This document shows, in pieces, positions 1 to 8,846 of a stretch of DNA of 27,494 nt. The stretch is from Bacteroidales bacterium UBA7569. Lineage in GTDB: Bacteria; Bacteroidota; Bacteroidia; Bacteroidales; Paludibacteraceae. Numbering within the stretch: position 1 is the first letter of the stretch; every line of letters begins with the position of its first letter. The translations under genes and the position numbers were made by a program. The stretch is taken from NCBI GenBank assembly GCA_002477945.1, contig DLLF01000020.1, positions 1-27,494 on the forward strand, written 5' to 3'. Under the pieces are notes generated by a model, which had not been told where the DNA came from, did not search any database, and was given only the letters and a program-made list of their open reading frames with translations.

Positions 1-15
1 TTCGTCCTCGGTTTT

Positions 16-222
16 TTAATGGCTCTTTCATGGCTGTTAATGGAGCAAATTAACGGTCAATTACACGGCAATTAGCGGAGAACAAAGTGGTAGTAGGCGG
101 TGTCTTCCGTGGATGCGGACGCTTCGTTCCCTGTTTTTTTATGGTTCTTTAATGGTCATTAGTGGAGAAATAGTACATCTTTGGGAACGGAATTAACGGC
201 TCATTGACGGTGATTAACGGAG
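16..222 (+). repeat. Array of 12 TTAAYGG-like heptamers in four clusters
   Basis: Four clusters lie at 16-45, 50-80, 138-167 and 193-222. Each holds three heptamers of the form TTAAYGG (variants TTCATGG, TACACGG, TTAGCGG, TTTATGG, TTAGTGG, TTGACGG), separated by 4-5 nt and then 3 nt, and ends in AG. Heptamer starts are 16/27/37, 50/62/72, 138/149/159 and 193/204/214, so neighbours sit about one helical turn apart. A weaker related pair follows at 245-260. The array lies just upstream of the pectate lyase gene. A regulator-binding array is an inference; I recognise no known family. Confidence 0.75.
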
Positions 223-352
223 ACCCGCATACCTCATAATGTCTTATATGGCTTTGACGGAGCCATGGTCAATCCGTCAATTGGGGAGTGTCAAGCGGCA
301 ATTACTGCCCGTATTCCGTCAGTATCTGCACAATCCCGTCTTCTGCCCGAAG

Positions 353-360
353 TACTTTTG
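353..360 (+). promoter_or_regulatory. Possible -7 element of the pectate lyase promoter
   Basis: TACTTTTG fits the Bacteroidota TAnnTTTG element and lies 22 nt before the preferred ATG at 383. I do not see a convincing TTTG at the usual -33 distance, so this is weak. If real, the leader would be very short. Confidence 0.3.
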
Positions 361-382
361 TAGCGTGTTAAAATATCTTCTT

Positions 383-2065
383 ATGAATTGCTCTCGGATA
401 ATAAATCGGTTCGTTCTGTGTCTTGCAGTGTGGTGTGGTCATTTTTTGTGTACCATGGCGCAAGACTATTGTGCCGCTTCGGCATTTGGCTATGGCGCAG
501 GGGCTACGGGAGGGGGCAATGCCTCGCCTGTTTTGGTCACCTCTGTTTCCGAATTGGAGGACGCCCTTTCTTCTTCCGGCAGCAAGGTGGTGATTGTCAC
601 GCAGAATCTTGTGTTTACTTCCTGCCTTAAGGTGAAAGCAGTCAACAAAACATTGCTTGCATTGCCGGGCGTGGTACTCAGTTCCTCGCAACAGAATCAA
701 AAAAACTCAGGCATACTCTATTTTCAGAAAGGCTCAGAGAACTTGATTATACGGAATCTTACGTTCGTCGGCCCCGGTGCCTACGACTGCGATGGCTTGG
801 ACAACCTGTGTTTCGATGGGGTGAAACGGGCATGGGTCGATCACTGCGACTTCCAAGACGCGTGTGATGGCAATTTCGACAACAAAGGGAACACCGATAA
901 CATCACCGTCTCATGGTGCCGTTTTCGCTATCTCAAACAGCCGAAAGCGGGCGGACCCGGTGGAGCCGACGATCATCGGTTCACAAACCTCATTGGCGCA
1001 AGCAGTAGCGACCGACCCGCTGATGGTACCTATAACATGACATGGGCATATTGTTGGTGGGACGAAGGTTGTGTGGAGCGTATGACGCGTTGTCGCAATG
1101 CTTCGCTCCATTTCCTCAACTGCTATTGGAACTCGTCTGTGGCGCACTATTATGTCGGTCCCGAGAACGCCGATTGTCTCTTCGATGGATGTACCTTTGA
1201 GGGCGCACCTGCCAAGAGGAAGATATTCTACGAAAACTACGGAGGAACCAATGGAGCGAAATTCGTCAGTTGCTCCTCCTATAAGGGAGTGCCAAGCAAT
1301 GTGACGAACCGCACGGTGGCTACTCCTGGCTATGTATATGAGACGCTTGCTGCTTCTGTTGCCAAAACGGCTGTGACCAATGTCTCTTGCGGAGCGGGCG
1401 CAACCTTGTCGGTCACGGAAACAGGTGACGTTTCTTCTGCATGTACGGGAGAAACTCCCGATCCTGTTGATCCCGATCCCATTGACCCCGTTGGAGAAAG
1501 TGTGTTCTGGAATATCTCCGACGACGACTTTGCTTCCTTGGGGACAATCAGTGAAGAGACCGTTGTTAGAGACCTTCATCTTATGGCAACGGCAGAGAAA
1601 ACAATGGTGGTGGCAGAGAACAACGAACGGTGCGACGGAATAGTCTTTACCCATTGTCTCAAACTGAGCGGCAGTGGAGCGGTTACACATCGTAATGCCT
1701 CTTTCTCTGTAAATGGCAATTGCCGCATAGATGTCTATCTGAAATCAAGCAATCCATCCGAGGAACGCACTCTCAATGTGACTGATGGAGAATCAGGACA
1801 GGTGATAACCACAATCCCCGCTGCTACTCAGATAAGCAAAGTATCCTGTTCCTATAAGGGCGATGCGGCCACCTTGTTGCTGTACTCGGCAAAGAGTGGT
1901 ATCAATATCTTTGGTATCCGGCTTACTTACGACTCCAAGGAAACTGCCGAACCGGTTGTTCTGCAGGAGCGGACGGGACAAAGGTACAATATATTGGGAC
2001 TGCCTGTCGGAGAAGACTACCGGGGTTGGGTCATTATAGACGGTGAGAAACACTGGCAACCTTGA
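383..2065 (+). CDS. Secreted PL1-family pectate lyase with C-terminal beta-sandwich domain
   Basis: Predicted polysaccharide lyase family 1 enzyme, 560 aa, cleaving polygalacturonan or pectate by beta-elimination outside the cell. The open frame extends to 239, but the ATG at 383 puts a signal peptide (residues 1-26, ending TMAQ) at the N terminus and is preferred. The beta-helix domain spans about 27-345. Visible family motifs are WVDHCDF at 150 with the following acidic DxxDGNFD stretch, ITVSWCRF, and an Arg-containing ERMTRCRNASLHF near 231 that matches the PL1 catalytic-arginine region. A DP-rich linker (about 359-372) leads to a beta-sandwich domain (373-520), perhaps carbohydrate-binding. 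The last 40 residues contain YNILGLPVGEDYRGWVI, a tail style I associate with secreted Bacteroidales proteins and a possible sorting signal. Pectin and pectate cannot be told apart from sequence alone. Confidence 0.88.
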   Translation: MNCSRIINRFVLCLAVWCGHFLCTMAQDYCAASAFGYGAGATGGGNASPVLVTSVSELEDALSSSGSKVVIVTQNLVFTSCLKVKAVNKTLLALPGVVLSSSQQNQKNSGILYFQKGSENLIIRNLTFVGPGAYDCDGLDNLCFDGVKRAWVDHCDFQDACDGNFDNKGNTDNITVSWCRFRYLKQPKAGGPGGADDHRFTNLIGASSSDRPADGTYNMTWAYCWWDEGCVERMTRCRNASLHFLNCYWNSSVAHYYVGPENADCLFDGCTFEGAPAKRKIFYENYGGTNGAKFVSCSSYKGVPSNVTNRTVATPGYVYETLAASVAKTAVTNVSCGAGATLSVTETGDVSSACTGETPDPVDPDPIDPVGESVFWNISDDDFASLGTISEETVVRDLHLMATAEKTMVVAENNERCDGIVFTHCLKLSGSGAVTHRNASFSVNGNCRIDVYLKSSNPSEERTLNVTDGESGQVITTIPAATQISKVSCSYKGDAATLLLYSAKSGINIFGIRLTYDSKETAEPVVLQERTGQRYNILGLPVGEDYRGWVIIDGEKHWQP

Positions 2066-2286
2066 TAGATTATTCTGCAAGGTGTTTTTGATTCCCTCTT
2101 TGTGCCTCCTTCCTATAGGGCTAATGGGACTAATCCGTCCCATTAGCCCTATAACCTGAATTTTCCTCGATAGAACTTCTCGAACAACTGGACGTCTATA
2201 ATATCATGATGTCGAGCGGTCGTATTTTTGTCAAATTGTCCCCTCTTTTATGGCAATAGATGCACAATTTCTTGCCGCTCTCTGCC
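2066..2286. other. Intergenic repeat-bearing gap (copy A of composite module)
   Basis: There is no gene here. The gap contains the 17-bp perfect hairpin (2114-2153), then a GAACTTCT/GGACGTCT pair (2171-2202) of the type that recurs in three other gaps of the window, then A/T-rich DNA leading to the promoter-like element at 2287. Confidence 0.7.
2114..2153 (+). repeat. Perfect 17-bp inverted repeat with 6-nt loop
   Basis: Positions 2114-2130 are exactly complementary to 2137-2153, with loop TAATCC. It starts 49 nt after the pectate lyase stop, so it could end or protect that transcript, but no T-run follows and it is not a standard intrinsic terminator. The stem is built of the same 9-nt-type units (CTAATGGGA, CCCATTAGC) as the nonamer arrays elsewhere. 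Confidence 0.85.
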
Positions 2287-2294
2287 TATTTTTG
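2287..2294 (+). promoter_or_regulatory. Possible -7 element for the three-gene secreted-protein operon
   Basis: TATTTTTG followed by C fits TAnnTTTG. A second TATTTTTG lies at 2223-2230. Neither has a clear TTTG 20 nt upstream. Use of the 2287 element would give an A-rich leader of about 100 nt before the ATG at 2402. Confidence 0.4.
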
Positions 2295-2401
2295 CAGCGT
2301 GAAATGCTACCCCTTGCGTGGGGCAAAATATAATATGAAAATGATGTCAACTCTAACAAAAAACGTAAAAACAACAAACACATAAACATTGATATAATAC
2401 C

Positions 2402-5400
2402 ATGAAACATTGCTACTCTTTCTTCAAGAGGGTCACTACTTTACCCTCTGCATTGCGCATTCTGTTTATCCTGTTATTTACTGCTACTGCAAATGCTATT
2501 TTCGCTGCAGATATAGTATTGTCATTGGTTGCTGCTACTAAAACAACAGATGCTACCAATGATATGTATGAATGGTCTGGCAGTTGGAAACAGAAGGATG
2601 GAATAACTTATGTGGAATTGCCTGCAAATGTGGTGAAAGGTACAATTGCATGGAAATGTGGAAGTGCTAAATCAAACCGATTCTTGTATATTTACACCAA
2701 TGCTGGTAGCACAAAGGATGAAAGTCGTTCTATCGTTATGGCAAAAACTTATCAGACCATTTCGTTTACAAATGCTGATATTGTCACCTACAATAATGCA
2801 CCACATCTTCATTTTGCTACTACAGACGACTTTAAGGGTTCGGGAGTGCTTTTAACTGTTCCTGCAGAGCAAAGTGTATCCGCTTATACTATCACCTACG
2901 AAACCAACGGCGGCAACACTATTCCCGATGTTACGGATGCAACCGCACTGATAGACCCGTTGCCGACTCCGACAAAGGAAGGATACGCCTTCGCAGGCTG
3001 GTTTACAGATGCCGCTCTGACAACCCCCGCTGTGGCAGGTGCCGCTATTGCGCAAAACACTACTCTCTATGCCAAGTGGAACGAGTCGGGCAGTGAAACC
3101 CCTTCTGCTTGCACCACGTCCGTTTGGTATTTTAGTGTTCCGTCTGGTGAAACAAACTCTGACCGGTTTGACTTTGGCACCAGTAATCCGACAGGCTCAA
3201 ATAATATGACGAATACAATGACCATTGATGGAGTAACCTATACCTGTACAAAAAGAAGTAGTAGTTATAAGAAAAGCTTTTCTTTTACGGTGAATACTGG
3301 TAAGGAGGCTACTCTTTATTTATGTGTGTTGGGTGATGGTAGTGATAGAGTCCTGCATATAGAAAAAGGAACTGAGGTGAAGAAAATAACCATAAACAAA
3401 GAAAAGAATTCCGATGGAACATACAAGACTTTTTCTGTTGATGGCTTAACGTCAGGTACTTGGACTGTTACTTGTTGTAAAGCGGATGGCACATCTGGGC
3501 AAAGTTACTGCTTGTCCATGTTGGGTCTGCATGAGTGCCAGGCATGTACACCGCCAACTGCCGCGTTGCAAATAACCCCCTCAAGCGGTAGCATAAAGAT
3601 AGGGGAGACAACAACTATCTCCGTCAACGAAAATACGGGCAATGGAGGTACTGTGACCTATACTGTCTCGCCTGCAACAGGTTCGGTAACCGCCGATGGA
3701 GTGTTCTCTGCAACGGTAGCAGGTACTTACACAATCACCGCTTCCCAAGAAACAAACAACGGTGTCTGTGGTGGCGAAGCCACTTCTACCATTGAAGTCA
3801 AAGATTCCGACCCTTGCGAAACGCCCAAAATCGCAACGCAACCGCAGGGAGCAACCTATTGCAGCGGTGAAACCATCACGCCATTGTCCGTCTCTGCTTC
3901 TGTGACCGATGGAGGAACGCTCTCCTACCAATGGTTTCTCAATGGTTCGCCTATTTCGGACGCAACTTCCGATTCCTACACCCCGACACAAGCGGGAAAA
4001 TATCAATGCCAAGTAACCAACACAAAGCAAGGGTATAAGAGTGCAACGGTTATTTCTGCTGAGGCGCAAATCGTGATAAATACGGTTCCAACCAAAGTCA
4101 CAATCAAGGGAGGAGTAAGCGAACTGAATGTGGGCGAGTCGGTAACGCTTACGGCATCAACAGATGGCGCAAACCCCGCATACCAATGGTATAAAGATAA
4201 TGTCGCTCTGCAGGGAGAGACAAACGCTACCTACACCTACACGGCATCGGCGGAAGATGCCGGCAAAACCATTACCATCCGTTGCCAAGTCACCGGCTGC
4301 AACAATACACCGGTTGCTTCTGCTGCCGTAACCATATCAGTTGTCAACTCCGCGTGCAACTATGTTACCAAGAAGACAACGCTTTCCGCAACGGAAGGCT
4401 ATGACTTTGGCGACAGGGTGCTGTATATTTCCAATAAAGATAACAAATACGGAACAAGTACAAGCGATATATGCACTCCCGCCAAATATCGTTACTATGC
4501 TTCCGTGGCGACGGTGCAACTGAAGACATTAGGCGTGAGTGCCATCCGTTTCCAAGGACAACAAGACTACAACGTCTCTGTGTCCAAAATGGAAGTATCC
4601 GACGCTCTGGACGGAACTTACACCGAACTGACAGGGTACACCAAGATTGACTATACAGGAACTTCCTGCGGTGAGGTCGGAGTAAGCGGGGTAAATATCC
4701 CTGCAGGTCAGTTCGTACGCTTCACTTTTGCAGGTGGTAGCGACCACGAGTTTCGCATCAGTGGTCTCTGTGTCGAGGCGCAGACGTGTACCACTCCCTC
4801 TCTCTCTTATAGCCAGTCGAGTGTAACTGTCAATTGGGCGGATGTTCAGTCAATAGCATTCCCTGAGTTGAACAACCCTGAAAACCTGGCGGTGGAATAT
4901 AGTAGTAGCAACGAACAGGTGGCAACTGTTGACGAGGAGGGCAACGTAAGCGTTGTCGGCGCAGGAACGACCACCATCTCGGCAGACTTCGCAGGAGATG
5001 CCGATAAGGACTTTTGTAGCGCGTCCGCTGTTTATACGCTTACCGTCACGTGTTCCGATGATGTCCCCATGATTGTGCCTTCTACCGGCACCGTAAGTTG
5101 CACGACTGTTACGCTGTCCTTGGTCAAGTCCGATGGCACAACGTCTGTCTCGGAGGGCAAAGTCCAATGGTATAAAAACAATGCCGAGATCCTAGGCGCA
5201 ACGCAATATACCTATAAGGCAAAAACACCTGGAACGTATTATGCTACGTTGGAAGTGAACTGTCTGCAACAGACATCCAATGAGGCAACCATTACTTCCG
5301 ATGGAGGTGAATCACCCGAACTGAGCAGATTGGTTAACCGACATTTCTTCCAGATACAGAACCGTGAATTGCGTCCCTATAACTCCGAAACCCGCTATCC

Positions 5401-8215
5401 GCTGTTCCGTGTGAAACCTGTCGGGCAAACTGCCGATGGCAAAACCTACGAGTTGAAGGCTACAATCCACCGGAGCAATGGTGACATCTCGCCCGTTGTT
5501 ACCCCTGTTGATTGGGTGCGCCGTGATGCTGGCAACAATGGAACGGACACATTGGGTGCCGATTATGTCAAGTTGGGAGCGTGGATTGCTGCCGAATCCG
5601 CTACCGCAACGGGCGAATTGCAAGTCGGTGATTCTGTCTTCATAACGGTGGCTCCTGCCGATGCCTGTGGCGAGATAGATGCCGATATACGTGACTCCGT
5701 CCCCGTCATTCTCACGGATAAATACAGTTTGGGTTACATCGTAACGGGTACCAAAGGAGGAAACATCATGGCAGTTGCAAGCGGAAACCTGACAGATAAT
5801 CTCTACACAGGTTTGCAACTGGAATACAATGTCGTGCCGCTGAACGCCTATGCAACCTACGATTACATAAACTACGAACCCTACGACATTCTTCTCCTGA
5901 CCGACTATCCCAAGGCTAAAGATAAAGACACCAAACCCTATGTCAATGCTTTGGCGGATTTGGTGGACAAGAAACCTGTCCTTTCCTTGAAAGCCCACAT
6001 GGCTTCGTTGGATGCTTGGGAGAAGAAAGGCTTCGATGCAGACCCTGTCGTGCCGGGAAGTGGGAAAGAGAAAAACGCTCAGAAAACACTGACGGTACTC
6101 TGCTTTACGCACGACATCTTTGGAGGTGCCACATGGGATTCTGAAGAGGACAGAACAATTACCATCTTGGATAATGTCTATAAAGATGGTAAGAACTACA
6201 AAGGTATTCAGGGCTTCACGGCACTCTCAACAAGCAACCTGATGAATATCGCAATGGTGTACGACTCCACGGGCAACCGCAGTCTCGTGGCGTGCTGCGA
6301 ACGGCAAGAAGTGGTCGAGGCGCGCTTTGCCATGCTTTCTGTGAACCAGGGAGCCACGAAGTATATCAACGCGGCGGGAATAAAGATGATCGACCTGCTG
6401 CTTGAGTACCTCTTGAAAACAGATGAAAACAGTGTCAGTGATTGCGCCTTGACTTTCGACAATGGTGATGCCGATGGCGATGGACAGGTGGATGCCGATC
6501 GTATCGGTGCCGGTGACCGTCAATGGGGCAACAAAGCCAACTGGAGCAGTAACTCCGTGCCGTCTCAACTGCACAATGTCCGCATTGAAGCCAACTGCGA
6601 AGTGAGCGGTAATATCTATGGTGTTGCCAATGTGCGCATCAATGAGAACTATAATCTCACCATCAAACCGGATGGAGGCTTGATATCAACAGGCAAGTTC
6701 TCAATGTACGAAAAAGGCAAACCTAAAAACATAACACCGATTTCTGATACACGCCATATCACGGTATGTGCAGATGCCGACCATACGGGTATGCTTATGC
6801 ATAGCCATGCTGAGCAACTCTCGGCCACCGTGCAGATGTATTCGCCAGCGTACTATGATGGAACGTTGCCGTCTGGTAAGCCCAAACGCTTCTGGTCGTA
6901 TGTGGGCATACCTGTCAGGAATATCTCTATACCGCAGTGCTTCAGAGGGGCTTACACCTATGTGTGGAATGAAAACAATGGCTGGACACGCAAGGGGAAC
7001 GGCACAACTGCCCACGAATGGGAGGGAGTCGGATTGTCTCAGCCTGCGCCGCTTGTCTTTACCTTTGCGGGAGAACTTACAGCCGCTGAAGATAAAGTCC
7101 TCACGCTTACAAATACGGGTACCGACTACAAAGGTATGAACATCATCGGCAACTCATGGACAGCACCCATTCAGATAACAAAGATGAAAGCCTCGGATTT
7201 CGGGGCGGGACTCGAACCTACTGTCTATATCTACAACACGGGACGAGACCCCGAAAGCGGACCTGCAACAAGTGCCGATTTCACTACAGCAGGGCAATGG
7301 ATGGTCATACCTGTTGAGTCGGCTAAGCAATCGGGTTGGCAGGGACCGAAGGTAATCCCCGCTATGCAGGCGTTTGATGTCAACTTCTTGGAGGGGGCTG
7401 CCCAAACAAGCGCAACGCTGACCTTGGACTATGACACGCTCGTACGTTCTGCGGCATCGGATTTGAACCTTTATACGCAGAAGTTGTATAAACCCCGACG
7501 GAATACAAACGGAGGTTGGGAGGAAAGTACGGCGGAAGTCCTGCGACCCTCCACCGAGGAAATGGTTGTTAATGAACCGCTGATGTTGCGTATCTGTTTG
7601 GACAATGGTACGAAGAAATCCGATGTCTATCTCTTGGAAGACGAACAGTTTGGTGCTGGTTTCGACCTCGGCTGGGATGGCTACTACCAAGCAGGCGATG
7701 ATAGAGCCATCGGCATATATGCCATGACCCCGCAAGGCAATATGTCTGTCTCGGCGCAAGATGACTTGGTCGGAACAACAGTCGCCGTCTCCGCAAAACC
7801 CGAAGAGGACTACTTGATTACTTTTGCTTGGTCAGGTGGTGAGGGAGAAACACCTGCTCTCTACTTGAATGATATGCAACTGAGGCGTTCTGTCCTGATA
7901 GACAAGGATACATGGTACACTTGGCGTAGTGCAGAAAGTGACATGATTAACCGCTTTGTTATCTCTAAAACACCTCTGGAATCTACTGTCGGAACGGGAG
8001 TGGCTGAGATTGTGAACGATGGTGGCGCTTGGGCGATAAGCAACCCTGCAGGGGAACAAATAACGGCTTATGTCTATGATGCGGCTGGGCGTTTGTGTGA
8101 ACGGATGCAAACCGCAGATGCTATCCTGCAACTCAATATACCGTCTTCACAAGGCGTTTATATGGTGCATCTGCACGGAACAAGCACCGACAAAGTGGTA
8201 AAAATCGTACGTTAA
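2402..8215 (+). CDS. Giant multidomain T9SS-secreted surface protein
   Basis: Protein of 1937 aa, function unknown, predicted to be surface-attached or released. Signal peptide is about 1-35 (FTATANAIFAA). Visible parts: InlB/Listeria-Bacteroides-type repeat (161-227, with GYAFAGWF and TTLYAKW); a beta-sandwich region (238-380) resembling the pectate lyase's second domain; Ig-like domains (386-470, 471-563 and 563-650, the last two with YQW cores); a further beta domain (652-795); a Big2-like domain (797-885); another Ig-like domain (887-970). About 1105-1345 looks like an alpha/beta fold (YDILLLTDYP, KPVLSLKAHM), tentatively ThuA/amidotransferase-like. DADGDGQVDAD near 1356 is a single EF-hand/dockerin-type calcium loop. 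The last 70 residues (YVYDAAGRL, GVYMVHL, KVVKIVR) form a type A T9SS sorting domain. It heads a tight run with the next two genes, which suggests a role at the surface in polysaccharide use. No catalytic domain is certain. Confidence 0.85.
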   Translation: MKHCYSFFKRVTTLPSALRILFILLFTATANAIFAADIVLSLVAATKTTDATNDMYEWSGSWKQKDGITYVELPANVVKGTIAWKCGSAKSNRFLYIYTNAGSTKDESRSIVMAKTYQTISFTNADIVTYNNAPHLHFATTDDFKGSGVLLTVPAEQSVSAYTITYETNGGNTIPDVTDATALIDPLPTPTKEGYAFAGWFTDAALTTPAVAGAAIAQNTTLYAKWNESGSETPSACTTSVWYFSVPSGETNSDRFDFGTSNPTGSNNMTNTMTIDGVTYTCTKRSSSYKKSFSFTVNTGKEATLYLCVLGDGSDRVLHIEKGTEVKKITINKEKNSDGTYKTFSVDGLTSGTWTVTCCKADGTSGQSYCLSMLGLHECQACTPPTAALQITPSSGSIKIGETTTISVNENTGNGGTVTYTVSPATGSVTADGVFSATVAGTYTITASQETNNGVCGGEATSTIEVKDSDPCETPKIATQPQGATYCSGETITPLSVSASVTDGGTLSYQWFLNGSPISDATSDSYTPTQAGKYQCQVTNTKQGYKSATVISAEAQIVINTVPTKVTIKGGVSELNVGESVTLTASTDGANPAYQWYKDNVALQGETNATYTYTASAEDAGKTITIRCQVTGCNNTPVASAAVTISVVNSACNYVTKKTTLSATEGYDFGDRVLYISNKDNKYGTSTSDICTPAKYRYYASVATVQLKTLGVSAIRFQGQQDYNVSVSKMEVSDALDGTYTELTGYTKIDYTGTSCGEVGVSGVNIPAGQFVRFTFAGGSDHEFRISGLCVEAQTCTTPSLSYSQSSVTVNWADVQSIAFPELNNPENLAVEYSSSNEQVATVDEEGNVSVVGAGTTTISADFAGDADKDFCSASAVYTLTVTCSDDVPMIVPSTGTVSCTTVTLSLVKSDGTTSVSEGKVQWYKNNAEILGATQYTYKAKTPGTYYATLEVNCLQQTSNEATITSDGGESPELSRLVNRHFFQIQNRELRPYNSETRYPLFRVKPVGQTADGKTYELKATIHRSNGDISPVVTPVDWVRRDAGNNGTDTLGADYVKLGAWIAAESATATGELQVGDSVFITVAPADACGEIDADIRDSVPVILTDKYSLGYIVTGTKGGNIMAVASGNLTDNLYTGLQLEYNVVPLNAYATYDYINYEPYDILLLTDYPKAKDKDTKPYVNALADLVDKKPVLSLKAHMASLDAWEKKGFDADPVVPGSGKEKNAQKTLTVLCFTHDIFGGATWDSEEDRTITILDNVYKDGKNYKGIQGFTALSTSNLMNIAMVYDSTGNRSLVACCERQEVVEARFAMLSVNQGATKYINAAGIKMIDLLLEYLLKTDENSVSDCALTFDNGDADGDGQVDADRIGAGDRQWGNKANWSSNSVPSQLHNVRIEANCEVSGNIYGVANVRINENYNLTIKPDGGLISTGKFSMYEKGKPKNITPISDTRHITVCADADHTGMLMHSHAEQLSATVQMYSPAYYDGTLPSGKPKRFWSYVGIPVRNISIPQCFRGAYTYVWNENNGWTRKGNGTTAHEWEGVGLSQPAPLVFTFAGELTAAEDKVLTLTNTGTDYKGMNIIGNSWTAPIQITKMKASDFGAGLEPTVYIYNTGRDPESGPATSADFTTAGQWMVIPVESAKQSGWQGPKVIPAMQAFDVNFLEGAAQTSATLTLDYDTLVRSAASDLNLYTQKLYKPRRNTNGGWEESTAEVLRPSTEEMVVNEPLMLRICLDNGTKKSDVYLLEDEQFGAGFDLGWDGYYQAGDDRAIGIYAMTPQGNMSVSAQDDLVGTTVAVSAKPEEDYLITFAWSGGEGETPALYLNDMQLRRSVLIDKDTWYTWRSAESDMINRFVISKTPLESTVGTGVAEIVNDGGAWAISNPAGEQITAYVYDAAGRLCERMQTADAILQLNIPSSQGVYMVHLHGTSTDKVVKIVR

Positions 8216-8230
8216 GGGAGGGGACAAGGT

Positions 8231-8845
8231 ATGTGGAACTTCGCTAATATCTATAGATCGGGTGCTTTGATAGGGCTTGTGGTATTGCTCTCTTGCAGTG
8301 TGATGTCCCTGCAGGCATCAGTAACGTGTGTGGGAATGGTTGTAACGCCTCCTTCCGTCGTACTTCCGGCAGTAGATGTGGCTACCATAGAGCAAAATCT
8401 TTGTCTCCCCTATGCAGGACAAACAGATGATATGTGCCGGTTCGGTGCGTCTGCAACCTATCATGCGCGCACGATTGCTGTATCGAATGGTAATCGCTCT
8501 GTTTCGAAAACAAATGGTGCCGTCACGCCGCAGATGCTCCGCAATGCGCATCGGACAAGCGCAGGCAATGGAGTGGGATGTGGTGTGTCAACCTCTTTCC
8601 GCTCTTCCGTCAGCCGCTTGAATGAAGCGGGAATAGCCGTTATGCCGCAGACTGTCGGAAATCAGACGGCAATCCGGCGTGCCGGTGTACCCCCTAACCC
8701 TGATGAGGACGATGAAGATTTGAACAACGGAGACGTGGAGAATGGTCCCATAGGGGATGCACTCCTCCCGCTGCTGCTTATGGCGTGCTTGTTCGCTTGT
8801 TACAGAAAACGGCATCTGCGCATGTCTCACACCCCTGAAAACTGA
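8231..8845 (+). CDS. Small secreted or anchored protein with GPIGDA/hydrophobic/RKR tail
   Basis: Protein of 204 aa with no family I can name. It begins 15 nt after the giant gene, behind the G-rich GGGAGGGG. Residues 1-30 form a signal peptide or membrane anchor (ALIGLVVLLSCSVMSLQAS). The middle is low in recognisable structure with a few Cys. Residues about 153-167 are acidic (NPDEDDEDLNNGD), followed by GPIGDA, about 13 hydrophobic residues (LLPLLLMACLFAC) and YRKRH. This order of short motif, hydrophobic helix and basic end resembles C-terminal sorting signals such as PEP-CTERM, though the motif differs; a plain single-pass anchor is the simpler alternative. It ends one base before the GH105 start, so the two are almost certainly co-transcribed. 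Confidence 0.75.
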   Translation: MWNFANIYRSGALIGLVVLLSCSVMSLQASVTCVGMVVTPPSVVLPAVDVATIEQNLCLPYAGQTDDMCRFGASATYHARTIAVSNGNRSVSKTNGAVTPQMLRNAHRTSAGNGVGCGVSTSFRSSVSRLNEAGIAVMPQTVGNQTAIRRAGVPPNPDEDDEDLNNGDVENGPIGDALLPLLLMACLFACYRKRHLRMSHTPEN

Positions 8846-8846
8846 T

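Noticed and set aside
16..222. CRISPR array reading of the heptamer clusters, and of the other intergenic repeats
   Set aside because: Repeats are far too short and diverged, spacing is irregular between clusters, and no cas genes are present.
239..382. Longer N terminus for the pectate lyase from ATG 239
   Set aside because: It would bury the signal peptide behind 48 non-hydrophobic residues; ATG 383 gives a normal export signal.
911..1690. Minus-strand open frame of 259 codons
   Set aside because: Antisense of the pectate lyase beta-helix; no family resemblance.
2114..2153. Calling the 17-bp hairpin an intrinsic terminator
   Set aside because: No T-run follows the stem (ACCTGAATTTT), so only an inverted repeat is claimed.
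5312..6112. Minus-strand open frame of 266 codons
   Set aside because: Antisense shadow of the giant T9SS protein; low-complexity translation with no recognisable domain.
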